This document shows positions 11,331 to 21,801 of a DNA stretch of 64,000 nucleotides, in pieces. The notes under the pieces were generated by a model. The model had not been told where the DNA came from. It saw only the letters and a list, made by a program, of their open reading frames with translations, and searched no databases. The DNA is from Caprella mutica (taxonomy: Eukaryota > Arthropoda > Malacostraca > Amphipoda > Caprellidae), in NCBI GenBank assembly GCA_947561585.1, contig CANNZV010002521.1, forward strand, positions 62,001 to 126,000, written 5' to 3'. The first letter of the stretch is position 1. Every line of letters starts with the position of its first letter. Made by a program: the position numbers and the translations under genes.

Positions 11331-12886
11331 TAACTAAAATGGGGAAAAAAAACGTAAGCGTGACGTGAGCGTGCACGCTCACGTCACTTAGTATTGACTA
11401 AAACACGGAAAATGGAATTTGCGTGCACGCCCACGCAACTAAGTTGACTAAAACATGGAAAAGTGGAATTTCATGTAATTTCTTGGCGTGCATGCTCACG
11501 CAACTGTCTAAAACGCGGAAAAAATGAAATTATTGGCGTGCACGCTCACGCAACGGTCAAAAATATTTTTGACTCAAATATTTTTGGCTCAAATATTTTT
11601 GACTCAAATATTTTTGATTTGACTCAATTATTTTAATTTAGACATTTGCGTGAGCGTGCACGCCATTTTTAAAAAAAATTTCTGCGTTTTTGACAGTTGC
11701 GTGAGCGTGCACGCCAATTATTTTTTTTCCGCATTTTAGACAGTTGCGTGAGCGTGCACGCCAATTATTTTAATTTAGACATTTGCGTGAGCGTGTACGC
11801 CTTTTTTTTATTTTTTCTGCGTTTTTGACAGTTGCGTGAACGTGCACGCCAGTTCTTTTTTCCACATTTTAGACAGTTGCGTGAGCGTGCACGCCAATTA
11901 TTTTAATTTAGACATTTGCGTGAGCGTGCAGGCCATTTTTTAAAATTTTTCTGCGAATTTGACAGTTGCGTGAGCGTGCACGCCAATTATTATTTTTCCG
12001 CATTTTAGACAGTTGCGTGAGCGTGCACGCCAATTATTTTAATTTAGACATTTGAGTGAGTGTGCACGCTATTTTTTTATTTTTATGCGTTTTTGACAGT
12101 TGTGTGAGCATGCACGCCAATTTTTTTTTCCGCATTTTAGACAGTTGCGTCAGCGTGCACGCCAATTATTTTAATTTAGACATATGCGTGAGCGTGCACG
12201 CCATTTTTTTATTTTTCTGCGTTTTTGACAGTTGCGTGAGCGTGCACGCCAATTTTTTTTTCCGCATTTTAAACAGTTGCGTGAGCGTGCACGCCAATTA
12301 TTTTAATTTAGACATTTGCGTGAGCGTGCACGCCATTTTTTAATTTTTTCTGCGTTTCTGACAGTTGCGTGAGCGTGCACGCCAATTCTTTTTTTCCGCA
12401 TTTTAGACAGTTGCGTGAGTGTGCACGCCAATTATTTTAATTTAGACATTTGCGTGAGCGTGCACGCCATTTTAAAAAAAATTTCTGCGTTTTTGACAGT
12501 TTTGTGAGCGTGCACGCCAATTATTTTTTTTCCGCATTTTAGACAGTTGCGTGAGCGTGCACGCCAATTATTTTAATTTAGACATTTGCGTGAGCGTGCA
12601 CGTCATTTTTTAAAATAATTCTGCGTTTTTGACAGTTGCGTGAGCGTGCACGCCAGTTATTTTTTTCCGCATTTTAGACAGTTGCATGAGCGTGCACGCC
12701 AATTATTTTAATTTAGACATTTGCGTGAGCGTGCACGCCAAGAAATTCCATAAAATTCCACTTTTCCATATTTTAGTCAACTTAGTTGCGTGGGCGTGCA
12801 CGCAAATTCCTTTTTTCCGGCTTTTAGACAGTGGCGTGAGCGTGCACGCTCACGCCGATTATTAATTCTTTTCCGTCTTTTAGATA
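11331..12886. mobile_element. CpG-rich foldback element with internal tandem repeats, inserted in the LINE
   Basis: The two ends are inverted relatives of each other. The left end (11331-11560) and right end (12720-12886) carry the same blocks in opposite orientation, including aaaagtggaattt and gcgtgcacgcccacgcaact. Between them, the motif gcgtgagcgtgcacgcc occurs more than 25 times. It is organised as about eight or nine ~135-bp composite units of three related subunits. The left end holds a perfect 28-bp palindrome (11360-11387) and the right end a perfect 24-bp palindrome (12833-12856). No ORF of interest is present, and target duplications are not clear. Confidence 0.85.
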
Positions 12887-13412
12887 CTGCCAATTTTATG
12901 TGATGAACGAGTAGGTATTAATGAGGTACCAACTGCTACTAGCAGTCCTGATTTACTGAGAGCAACCATTGAGGTGGAGAAACAGCACATAGACTTGATA
13001 CTGGTATATATGGATGTAACCTGTAATGAAAGAAATGCATTAATCAGACAGGAACTGGATCAGATAGTCTTGGATGCTGAAGATAATTGTAAGATGACTA
13101 TTTTAGGAGATTTTAATGGACATTTGGGTTATATTGAAAGTCAGAGATTAGATGTAAATGGGAGATATATCATTAACTTAATGGAGAGAAATAATTTGAT
13201 ATTGCTAAACCCTAAACTCTGATGACAAGTGTACTGGAGAGGTCACTAGGGAGGAAAATGGAAATACTAGTTCGATCAATTTTATTATTGTAAATTGCCC
13301 TATGTATGACATGTTTGTTTCTATGAATATTGATGAAAATAAACTAGAGTTTGACCTCTCTGATCACTGTCTCATGAAGGCAATATTTGAATTCCCTTCT
13401 AAAAAATAAAAA
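12887..13412 (+). pseudogene. LINE endonuclease, C-terminal part
   Basis: The frame continues the endonuclease with ILCDERVG, a long helical stretch, then ILGDFNGHLG (the GDFN motif) before a stop at 13222. After a frameshift near 13217 the sequence reads DDKCTGEVT and ends with the terminal catalytic motif SDHCL near 13365. These motifs identify an AP endonuclease-like domain of LINEs. At least one frameshift and the upstream insertion make it non-functional. Confidence 0.8.
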
Positions 13413-14090
13413 TAATAAAAGCCGGATTAAAGATGTGAAACAAGTAGAATACTACAGCACAAATGAGCGTTTTAAGGGACTTTTTATTTCAGCCTTGGAG
13501 GATGAGATGGATGAAGTTGATGGTGAGTGGAACATGATAAAATTTGAGAAAGCTTTGAAAAAGACTGCAGATACTACCCTTAGGAGGCAGTATTTAGAGA
13601 GAGTGGATTTAAGGTCAAAGAAACTGAGAAAGTAGACCCTCCGTGGTTTACCGGAGAAATAGAGGAGAACATTAAACTAAGGAAGAAATATAATAGACAT
13701 AGAAGAAATGCACAAAATGAGGAGGTGATGCTTTTTTGGAGGAGGTGCTATTTAGAACAGAAAGAGATTGTAATGTCAATGGTTAAAACTGCTATAACAA
13801 ATTATGAATTAAAAATTACTGATGAAATCAGGCAGAATGTTAACTCTAAAAAAAAATGGCAGTATATTAATAAGCTAAGAAAAAAGGATGATAATGATAA
13901 TAATAGGAATGCATTGTATGATGAGGAGGGAGTTGAAGTTGTGGAAGAAGGTGAGATTGCCCGAAATCTAATGAGATACTGGATGGAAATCTATCAGCAG
14001 CATGAGCCATCAATAGAAGATTGCTGGAATCCACAATTAAGACAAGAATATATTGCCAGCTTGCTGGTGGACCCACCAATTACCAAGTAG
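13387..14090 (+). pseudogene. LINE linker between endonuclease and RT, frame-broken
   Basis: Three overlapping frames (13387-13635, then about 13636-13724, then 13725-14090) each encode lysine/glutamate-rich helical sequence, including WFTGEI and KKWQYINKLRKK. This type of linker is typical between endonuclease and RT. The frame changes point to small indels. Confidence 0.7.
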
Positions 14091-16101
14091 AAATGATTTC
14101 AACTGTTTTTCCCCTGTAAATAGAGATTTGCTAAATTGGGTTACAAACTTGTATGGGAGAATTGGAAATGATGCAAATAGGGTTAATAATGAGATGGGAA
14201 CTAGAGATGGTAGTAGGATAGTGGGAATAGAAAAAATGGAGGTGGTGACTTTCACAATGGAAGAAGTTAGGAAACAAATAAAAAATATGAAAATGGGAAA
14301 ACAAGCTGGTCTAGATGGGATTAAAACAGAAATATTTAGGTGGCTAAGTGAAAGTCAAATTTGTATGGAGAGGTTAACTAGAGGGTTTAATTCATTGATG
14401 CTTGGTGGAGTGGTGCCAGAACATTGGAAGGAGTCTAAGACTGTGCTCATACCTAAAAAGTCAAAACCTAAGTGTTCTGAATTCAGGCCAATTTCCTTAA
14501 ACAGTACTTCCTACAAACTCTTCATGAGTCTACTGAAGGAGAAGATATACAAGCACATGAAATCACAGAGATGTATCTTGGAGCTTCAATCAGGATTTAC
14601 AAAGGGGAAACGTATTGAAGACAACCTGTTAATTTTGAGATATTGCATCGTGGAGTCAAGAAGATTGAAAAAGCCACTCTATATAACTGCGATAGACTTT
14701 GCCAAAGCTTTTGACTCTATTGACAGGCAGCAGATAGTGAAAGTACTAATGAAATATAGATGTGAGCCTAAACTTATTGACATTATAGCCCAGATATACA
14801 GTCATGATAGATGTAGAATATTTTTTGGTAATCTGGAGATAGGTAATATCGAGGCTAGTAGTGGGATACGACAAGGGTGCACTGGCTCTCCTTGGCTATT
14901 TGTTATGGTGATGAATTTATTAATAGAAAAGATGATGCTTACAGGTTTGGGATTTAAAAATAGCAAATTCAAGATACCTCTGTTAATGTTTGCTGATGAT
15001 GGTTTACTTCTCGCACACTCTGCTGGGAAGATGAGAAGTCTGATAAGGAGTGTGAATGAAGTATCTGCAGACTTGGGAATGAAGATAAATAAGGATAAGA
15101 GTGTGGTTTTAGCTATAAATACTGAAGTGAGAATTGAACAAATAGAAGGGATTAAAATTGAAGAAAGTATTAAATATTTGGGTATTAGAGTCAGTGTTCA
15201 TAATGATAGTTTTAAGCTTCACAAAGAGAGTAAAATTAAGGAAAGCAAAAGATTCTCCAACTTAACTTATTCTGTTATCTCCAAAAGTTGCAATAAAGTG
15301 CTGGTTGGCAAAACTTACTGGGAGAGTATCATCGTACCTTCTATTATGTTTGGATCTTCTGTCATCTCCTGGAATAAAAATGAGCTCAAAGAATTGCAAC
15401 GAGAAGAAAATAAGGTTTGGCGTTTTATTCTGGGGGGACCAGGTCATGTTGCAGTTGCATCTCTACGAGGAGAATTGGGAGTATCTAATGTAATAGTAAG
15501 AGATATGAAAATGAAATTGAAGTATGGAAGGCAGGTGATAAATGGAGAATCAGGTAATTTGGTGCAGGAAATCTATGAGGATATGTTTAATCAGGAAAGG
15601 GATAGTTTAATGAAGTGCATGAAAAATTATATGAGTGAAATTGCTATAGACAACTTGACTGAGTTGGCAAGTATTTCTGATTCAGAAATAAATGCAAGAG
15701 TAAATGACTATGATGAGGGAAACTGGAAGAGAGTGATGGAGGGACTGACGACTCTTGCTCTGTACAGACAGTTTAAGTCCAAGATTTGCAAGGAACCTTA
15801 CTATGACAATACTTGGAATTCAGTCCTTATGTTCAGAGCAAGAAGTGACTCCATGAATTTGGGATGGAGGAGACGTAGTTGGGGAGAAGATGGGGTATGT
15901 AGAGTGTGTGATCGAGGGGAAGAGGAAACACTTAACCATTTTCTTGTTGAATGTATAAATTACCAGCAGATCAGAATCGAATATAATGTGCAGGACTTTG
16001 AGTTGGCTGAGATTCTGTTGTTTGTTGGTGATGCTGATGCAGAGAAGTGTAAGAAATTTATTGGGGATATGTGGAGGAGGAGGCAATTCTACCTGAGATG
16101 A
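14053..16101 (+). CDS. LINE reverse transcriptase with C-terminal CCHC finger
   Basis: This is an open 682-codon frame; the real protein would enter from upstream, and the first ~20 codons may be out of frame with the linker. The RT blocks are in order: GLDGIKTE, FRPISLN, then AIDFAKAFDSIDR near residue 220 (first catalytic Asp), GIRQGCTGSPW, then FADDG near residue 314 (catalytic Asp pair) and YLGI. The C-terminal region holds Cys-x2-Cys...His-x4-Cys (CRVC...HFLVEC), a finger common in LINE ORF2 proteins. It makes cDNA from the element's RNA at the nicked target. The RT is intact, unlike the decayed endonuclease. Confidence 0.92.
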   Translation: MPACWWTHQLPSRNDFNCFSPVNRDLLNWVTNLYGRIGNDANRVNNEMGTRDGSRIVGIEKMEVVTFTMEEVRKQIKNMKMGKQAGLDGIKTEIFRWLSESQICMERLTRGFNSLMLGGVVPEHWKESKTVLIPKKSKPKCSEFRPISLNSTSYKLFMSLLKEKIYKHMKSQRCILELQSGFTKGKRIEDNLLILRYCIVESRRLKKPLYITAIDFAKAFDSIDRQQIVKVLMKYRCEPKLIDIIAQIYSHDRCRIFFGNLEIGNIEASSGIRQGCTGSPWLFVMVMNLLIEKMMLTGLGFKNSKFKIPLLMFADDGLLLAHSAGKMRSLIRSVNEVSADLGMKINKDKSVVLAINTEVRIEQIEGIKIEESIKYLGIRVSVHNDSFKLHKESKIKESKRFSNLTYSVISKSCNKVLVGKTYWESIIVPSIMFGSSVISWNKNELKELQREENKVWRFILGGPGHVAVASLRGELGVSNVIVRDMKMKLKYGRQVINGESGNLVQEIYEDMFNQERDSLMKCMKNYMSEIAIDNLTELASISDSEINARVNDYDEGNWKRVMEGLTTLALYRQFKSKICKEPYYDNTWNSVLMFRARSDSMNLGWRRRSWGEDGVCRVCDRGEEETLNHFLVECINYQQIRIEYNVQDFELAEILLFVGDADAEKCKKFIGDMWRRRQFYLR

Positions 16102-16640
16102 GACAGAAATGGATTGATACTTTTAAGATATTTCTAAAAAAAAATATGAACTGTGTAAGATAATGCGAACATTCCACTGATTAAGAGCAGTGGCCATGTT
16201 TCGCAATAGAAATGTTTGCTCGAATGAAGCAGCACTCTATCATATTAGAGTACTGACTGTCATTCGTAGCTGCTTGATATGTATTTCAGTGGGGATCTTG
16301 TCTGGGTGATTGAATGCGTTGGGTGGTTGTTTGACTAGATATATATACTTATGCCTCTTTTCTCCTCTCCGGTCTGACGGTTGGCTTCAATTTAGGATCC
16401 ATTTTCTGGGTGTTAATGTTTTTAAAAAAATAAGGATTTTAATTATTTTCTACATTTGACCATGTACGTATTACTTTGATTTTTTTTTTTGGACTGGTAG
16501 TAGATATGATTTTATATCTGCTACTTGTTTTATTGGAGCTTAATGATGAGGGTGAATTACCTGAACGAGTTAGAGTGCCATTGCCACTGGCCCTACTCTG
16601 TTTATAATAATCTGAATCTGCTTTCAACTAAATCTTGAGT
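16102..16640 (+). other. LINE 3' untranslated region
   Basis: This AT-rich tail follows the RT stop. It contains a hairpin (gtagtagatat / tatatctgctac, near 16496-16527) followed by the second copy of the terminal repeat. There is no poly(A) tail, only short A runs near 16134 and 16422. Confidence 0.65.
16530..16630 (+). repeat. 3' copy of LINE terminal direct repeat
   Basis: This copy matches 10900-11005. Shared blocks are atgatgagggtg, gagttagagtgccattgc and ggccctactctg. In both copies it follows a short hairpin and the words ttttactgga/ttttattgga. Confidence 0.7.
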
Positions 16641-17750
16641 GTTTGTACTAGTACTTCCATGTTGTTAACCAAAAGCTTTTTGGTCCCCAATGAGCGGTGC
16701 ACCACTGCTCTTTTTATTAATTGTCTTATTGTCTCAACTTAAATGACTGTTATGTAGTTTGTTGTGTAGTGTGGTCAAGGGGTGTGGTGAGGCTGTTGGA
16801 GTGTTGAGTCGGGTGTTGGTGCTGAGAGCAGTTTTGAGTGTTAGTAAATCACTAAATTGGTTTGGTGGATTTAAGCCGTTTAATTAATTATCAATTAATC
16901 TCAAAACATGTAATATTGTGTCAATTATAAATTTTATTAATTTACAAATAAGAACGGGTGTTTCTCCTGCCCTTTTCGTTTGTTTGTTTACGTTTGTGAC
17001 GTCACGGCTGCCAAGAGGGACAGCTAGACGTGGTATCTACCGTGTCGTCGAGTTCCACGAACTTGACGAACGTTCTTCGTCACGGGAACGGTTGGTTCTC
17101 GTAGAACTGAGGGACATCCTTCGAGTTCTTCAGCACGGGAACGCACCATCAGTGTAGTTTTAAGTGTTAGTGATAAGTGTAGTTTTAAGTATTAGTGATA
17201 AGTGTTGTTTTAAGTATTAGTGATAAGTGTTGTTTTAAGTGTAATTTGTAAACTGTAAAGTTAAGTGTTGGTACTGAAAGAAAAATACAGTATTGGTACT
17301 AAGTGAGAAATTAAGTGTAAGTGCTAGGTGATAAGTTTAGAAATAAGTGAAAATTGATAATGAAATAAGTGAAGGATCTTTCTTTTTGTGGTGGCAGAGG
17401 TGATCAGGTGAATACCTGAACAGGAAGTAAGGAGGAGTCTGGAGAACTGACCCGCTGAAAAGGGTATCAACAAAGCTACATCTTGATCTTCATTCTTGGG
17501 CGGCACGCCCCCCGATACATCTATGAGCTAGAGCTCAGAGCTAACGAACGGCTAACTAAAATATGTTTTTAACTTTTTATTGAGACTTCAGAGGCTCAGA
17601 CTGAAAGTTTACCATAGTTACCCCTTAAAATTATAATTATTACAGTTTTCTATGGTAAATTTTATTTTCTATTTCAAATTAAACAATAAACATCTCAATC
17701 AAAGAATAAAACTGTGTAGTATAAACATTGGATTCAGGTACCATTCATGT
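16641..17750. other. intergenic DNA with a GC-rich island and a short tandem repeat
   Basis: The segment 16985-17150 is clearly more GC-rich than its surroundings. It includes a tgacgtca word and two cacgggaacg words in similar contexts. A 79-codon ORF crosses it without a recognisable domain. At 17152-17260 there are about four copies of a ~29-bp unit (gttttaagtattagtgataa). No gene is supported. Confidence 0.5.
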
Positions 17751-17992
17751 AACAGAGCCAGTTTGTATTTGGTGCACTGACTTTTTCAAAAATCTGAGAA
17801 ATAGCTGCCAACATTTTTCATCAATTTGTCTAGTCCTCCAACATTTTTCCAGTTTCCCTTCCCAAAATTAATGGTAATATAGGAATTAATAGCTAAATAT
17901 CCTCTGACATTGCAGGAATTTTTTATTTGAGAAATTGAATATCTCTCGATCTATCCTTGGAATTTACCACCAAATACAATCTGGTAACAGAG
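17750..17992. mobile_element. hAT-like MITE with 8-bp target duplication (copy 1)
   Basis: The element spans 17758-17984 (227 bp). Its ends are ccagtttgtatttggtg and, on the other strand, ccagattgtatttggtg (16 of 17 matching). It is flanked by the perfect 8-bp duplication taacagag at 17750-17757 and 17985-17992. Eight-base duplications are characteristic of hAT and some other DNA transposons. It has no coding capacity. Confidence 0.87.
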
Positions 17993-17997
17993 TGTGA

Positions 17998-18150
17998 CAG
18001 TTAGAGCTGAGCTAATTAATTGGCTTAGATTTCAAAAGGTCAAAACTGAGATAGCTAAGTCTAATTGGCTTAAAATTTTGAATTAATTCCTACGTTTCCA
18101 ATCCCATGTTAATTTTGGCTTGAAATCTCCAAAAAATGAGCCAAATTGGC
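17998..18150. repeat. dispersed repeat, copy A
   Basis: This ~150-bp sequence (aattggcttagattt ... agccaaattggcttgg) recurs at 19790-19940 with scattered differences. It is AT-rich, non-coding and possibly another MITE, but its termini are unclear. Confidence 0.75.
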
Positions 18151-18179
18151 TTGGCAACTTCCATGAATCTGCCCCAATC

Positions 18180-18626
18180 TTCTATGCAACTGCCCCAATC
18201 TGCTGTGCAATTGTTGTGAGTCTGCTGTGCAATTGTCGTGAGTCTGCTGTGCAATTGCCGTGAGTCTGCTGTGCAATTGCCGTGAGTCTGCTGTGCAATT
18301 GCTGCGAGTCTGCTGTGCAATTGCCGTGAGTCTGCTGTGCATTTGTCATGAGTCTGCTGTGCAATTGCCGTGAGTCTGCTGTGCAATTGCCGTGAGTCTG
18401 CTGTGCAATTGCCGTGAGTCTGCTGTGCAATTGCCGTGAGTCTGCTGTGCAATTGCCATGAGGGCGTGGCTGCTGTGCAATTGCCATGAGGGCGTGGCTG
18501 CTGTGCAATTGCCATGAGGGCGTGGCTGCTGTGCAATTGCCATGAGGGCGTGGCTGCTGTGCAATTACCGTGAGGCTGCTGTGAATATGCCATGGGCCCA
18601 TGAGGCTGCTGTGCAATTTCCGTGAT
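18180..18626. repeat. 22-bp / 28-bp minisatellite
   Basis: About 12 units of gagtctgctgtgcaattgcc (22 bp with two variable end bases) are followed by four 28-bp units carrying an extra ggcgtgg, then decayed units. Three overlapping minus-strand ORFs here are repeat artefacts because the unit lacks stops in that direction. Confidence 0.9.
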
Positions 18627-19257
18627 ATAGGAGTATCGGGGATGAATATCACAGTATTATTAATGAATAAGAGCTCATTAACTTTATTGATAAATGTGCG
18701 CAAGTCCACCCGTGAATTAAAATATTCCCAGGGTGTTCTTGCGCATCTAGAATATTGTTTTTATCTCAATAATTTATAATTATTATTAAAATCATGTTAC
18801 ATGACGTTAATCTGCAGTAAATTATGCATATCCTACGTAAATTGCAATCAAATTTGAGCATAATTATCAACACTACAGCATAGTTTGATCTATGATCAGA
18901 TCATCAGAGATGATCACCATCTCTGTTTGAACACTTAGTATCTATACTTAAACTCTTATGATTTTCGTGAAATTTATGGACTAGAGGGTTTAAGAGCTGC
19001 TCTTTCCAATGGTGTCAGATTTGAAATATTTTCATGCATTCGCCGTCAATTACCAATGAGCAACTTCACCCGGAATGTCGAAGTGCGCAAGGCCACCCGG
19101 TCTGACGCTATTATTGAAAAAAAGTCTTAAAATGGCTCCTTTAACCTATATTAAGTGTCAAAATATTGAAAATCGTTTGGGGACCTAAAGCACAAATTTA
19201 CCTATTATAAATATCTATGTATCCTTCAATTTTCCTGAATACTTAATATAGTTTATC
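18627..19257. other. intergenic DNA with a small hairpin, no gene seen
   Basis: A hairpin at about 18692-18748 pairs tgcgcaagtccaccc with gggtgttcttgcgca. The word tgcgcaaggccacccg recurs near 19084. No ORF was recognised. Confidence 0.45.
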
Positions 19258-19536
19258 AGTATATTCCAGTCTGTATTTGGTGCACGTAATCCCATTGACT
19301 TTCAAAAAGCTGAAAAAATCCACCATAAATTTCCAGTAATGAGTAATTTGGCTGATCCACCACCATTTTCCCCTTTTATCCAATGAAAATTAATGGTAAC
19401 ATAAGAATAAAATCAATAAATAGCCAAAAATCCACTGCCTTTACCAGAATATAATTTCAAATTTCGAAGAGGAAAACTTCCACCGACAAGTTGGTGGAAT
19501 TTACCCTGAAATTGGAAATACAGTCTGGAGTATATT
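19258..19536. mobile_element. hAT-like MITE with 8-bp target duplication (copy 2)
   Basis: The element spans 19266-19528 (263 bp) with ends ccagtctgtatttggtg and ccagactgtatttcc (other strand). It is flanked by the perfect 8-bp duplication agtatatt at 19258-19265 and 19529-19536. Its interior (aaaattaatggtaa) resembles copy 1. Confidence 0.87.
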
Positions 19537-19576
19537 TAAAATTTCCTTCCTTTTGTCCAGTCCCTTTACTCTCAAG

Positions 19577-19771
19577 CCATATTGCCAGACTGCAGAAACT
19601 GGTAAATTGTTTGTAGAGATCTCTTATTCTGTTTGTAGCAAAATTAATCTAAAGATAGGGATTAATTCAGAATTGTTTGTTGCAAAATTAATGTAAATTT
19701 AGGAATTAAATTAAAATTGTTCAGAGAGAATCTCCAAAATATCTCCCATAATTTGCAGACTGGCCATGTTG
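19577..19771. mobile_element. hAT-like MITE (copy 3), 8-bp target duplication with one mismatch
   Basis: The element spans 19585-19763 (179 bp). Its ends, ccagactgcagaaa and (other strand) ccagtctgcaaat, are similar but not identical. The flanking octamers are ccatattg and ccatgttg. The interior shares aaaattaat and aggaattaa words with copies 1 and 2. Confidence 0.72.
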
Positions 19772-19789
19772 CAGAGTATATCAGTCAAA

Positions 19790-19940
19790 GCCCATTAATT
19801 GGCTTAGATTTTAAATGGTCAAAACTCAGATATGTCTAATTTGCTTAAATTTTTTAATTAATTCCTATGTTCCCATGTTAATTTTGGCTTGAAATCTTCA
19901 AAAAATTAGCCAAATTGGCTTGGCTCAGAATTTTTTGAAA
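19790..19940. repeat. dispersed repeat, copy B
   Basis: This is the second copy of the sequence at 17998-18150, in the same orientation. Shared words are attaattggcttagattt, ttaattttggcttgaaatct and agccaaattggcttgg. Confidence 0.75.
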
Positions 19941-20366
19941 TTTGGGGTCAATAATTGGCTTACGATTTTCCAGCCTTTAAAACATGGCCCCCAAGTATTA
20001 TTTTTGAGAGAAGGGGTCACAATCGGCAATCCCAATGCTATTGAGACCTCTATGCTCTATACATAAATTCGCTTTGATGATTTGATCCTGATAGTGGATG
20101 CATTCCAATAGGGTCACGCAGGTAAATTGCGAATGCGGCCCTTTAATTTTTAATTGTGGTCCTCTCGAGAGAGTTTCTAAAACATTCTGAACCGAAATTA
20201 CATTAAAATGTTGCATAGCTATCAAAAGAAACGCAGTGCATGATATAATTTATTAATTTAACTTATTTAAGTTTTTGAAATTTTGAATGTATGATTTTTT
20301 TGTTGTTAGAGGCCGCAGTAGTAAGTGTGCTGCATTTTACCTGCTTTATGGTTTCTTCCTTCTGGC

Positions 20367-20455
20367 CAAGTAAAATAGTATGGTTCATAAACTCTCCTTT
20401 TTCTCTCCAGCTCCCTGGTAATGAAGCATGTCCAAACTCGCCATTTTAATGGGCA
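20367..20455. mobile_element. fragment related to the MITE at 10592-10828
   Basis: The sequence ggccaagtaaaatagtatg opens this stretch, and ~60 bp later gcatgtccaaactcgccatt appears. These are the two ends of the earlier MITE brought close together, consistent with an internally deleted or rearranged copy. Confidence 0.6.
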
Positions 20456-21799
20456 TACAATTTTGATAATAATTTTAATTGAATTCCAAGAAACTACAGT
20501 TCATAACATTTTTTTTCTTAATTTCAAAATCAGAAAATCTTGATTTCACAACTTTTTTCTAATTTCGTTCAATTTCATTGCTCTTAGTCTCCAATTGCAG
20601 ATGCATTAGTGTGGATGATCTTGTTGAAAGACAAAAGACATTTTCAGAAATTGCACTTTGATATAGCTATTTTATTTCAAATTTACCAAAAAATGACAAT
20701 TTGTCTTAATTTTTTTTACTATCTGAAATTATTCTTTGGTTAAAATGAAGACATTCCTCTAGAATAACCTGCTAGAAACTTCATGAAAAGTGATTGAAAA
20801 TTGTAAAAGTTTTGTAAATTGTTTTTGAAAAATAATCTTATCAATTAGATACCGGAATAACCCTCGTTACGTTATTTGGTCTTTATTTGTTCCAAGTGCA
20901 TAATGTCGCATATGTCGGTCGTAGTACATGATGATACATAATAGTTATAATTAGAAATAGTTTTAGCACCTACCAAATTTTCTTAACCTAATTTATTTTA
21001 TTATTTATGTTTTTTTGCATAATATTTTCTTTTCACTGCCTCATTGAGGGTAACGATTAAATCATCAGATGAAAAATAGTAAATTCAAACTCAAAATGAG
21101 CATTATTTCAATAGCAACCTAGTTCATAAAAAGTCCCCTCCAAGCATTTTTTTAAAATTATTTTAATCAATGAAGCTATTGTTTCTCATTATTTTGCAGT
21201 AAACCCTATAAAAATTGATAGCATATTTTTAATTTTTATGCTTTGAAAGAAATTAATATTGAAACTTTACAATACCTGTTTTACTTACAACTTCCTAATT
21301 TTCAGTCTAAACAAAAAGAATGAACACCATTTGTTTTGTATGTCAACTAGGTAGGTATGATTAATCCATTATTTAATACTCTTGTAGAAATGGAAAATTG
21401 GATGAATTTATAATAGAAACATTTATATACTTTAGAAAATAATTTAATTCTCAATGAGGGCCAAAATTTAATTGTTTATGAAATTCAAATTTGAAATCAA
21501 AACGCAAAGTGTAGCTACAATCTTTTTCTGCAGCATCAGATTAGTTTTTCTGCACACAGAGTATTAAGAATTTTAAAATAAAATAAAAATTATATTCTAA
21601 ACCAAATTGTATGTCACTAGTTTGTAGATTAATGATCCTACTATTATGTTACTTTATGTAATAAACCTTTAATATAAACTATATATCTTGATAGTCATAA
21701 ATTACTTCTTGTAACAAATTACTACCAATATTTTTCCGTACATTTCAAGAGACTGGTGTAAATCAGTGTTTCTGGTGTTAACAGTTCTATTTCCTTCAG
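20456..21799. other. AT-rich DNA upstream of the F-box gene
   Basis: No coding region was recognised. This interval would hold the promoter and any 5' untranslated exon of the F-box gene, but no TATA box or initiator can be assigned with confidence. A polypyrimidine tract ending ttctatttccttcag at 21785-21799 looks like a splice acceptor two bases before the first coding ATG. Confidence 0.45.
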
Positions 21800-21801
21800 A
21801 A

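Larger units (their letters stand above)
10838..16640 (+). mobile_element. non-LTR retrotransposon (LINE) with APE-type endonuclease, interrupted
   Basis: The order is structured 5' segment, AP-like endonuclease, reverse transcriptase, C-terminal CCHC finger and 3' untranslated segment. The endonuclease region is split by a 1.55-kb foldback/tandem-repeat insertion (11331-12886) and carries several frameshifts, whereas the RT frame is open for 682 codons. About 100 bp near the 5' end (10900-11005) is repeated near the 3' end (16530-16630). The clade is not assigned from sequence alone. Confidence 0.85.

Noticed and set aside
12056..12343. 95-codon ORF (repeated CVSVHA words)
   Set aside because: It lies within the CpG-rich tandem repeats and repeats with their period.
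16535..16570. Hammerhead ribozyme core (tgatgag ... gaac) in the LINE terminal repeat
   Set aside because: The conserved C before TGATGA and the GAAA are not present in either copy, and flanking stems do not pair as required.
18090..18709. Overlapping minus-strand ORFs of 167, 175, 77 and 72 codons
   Set aside because: They are reading-frame artefacts of the 22/28-bp minisatellite.
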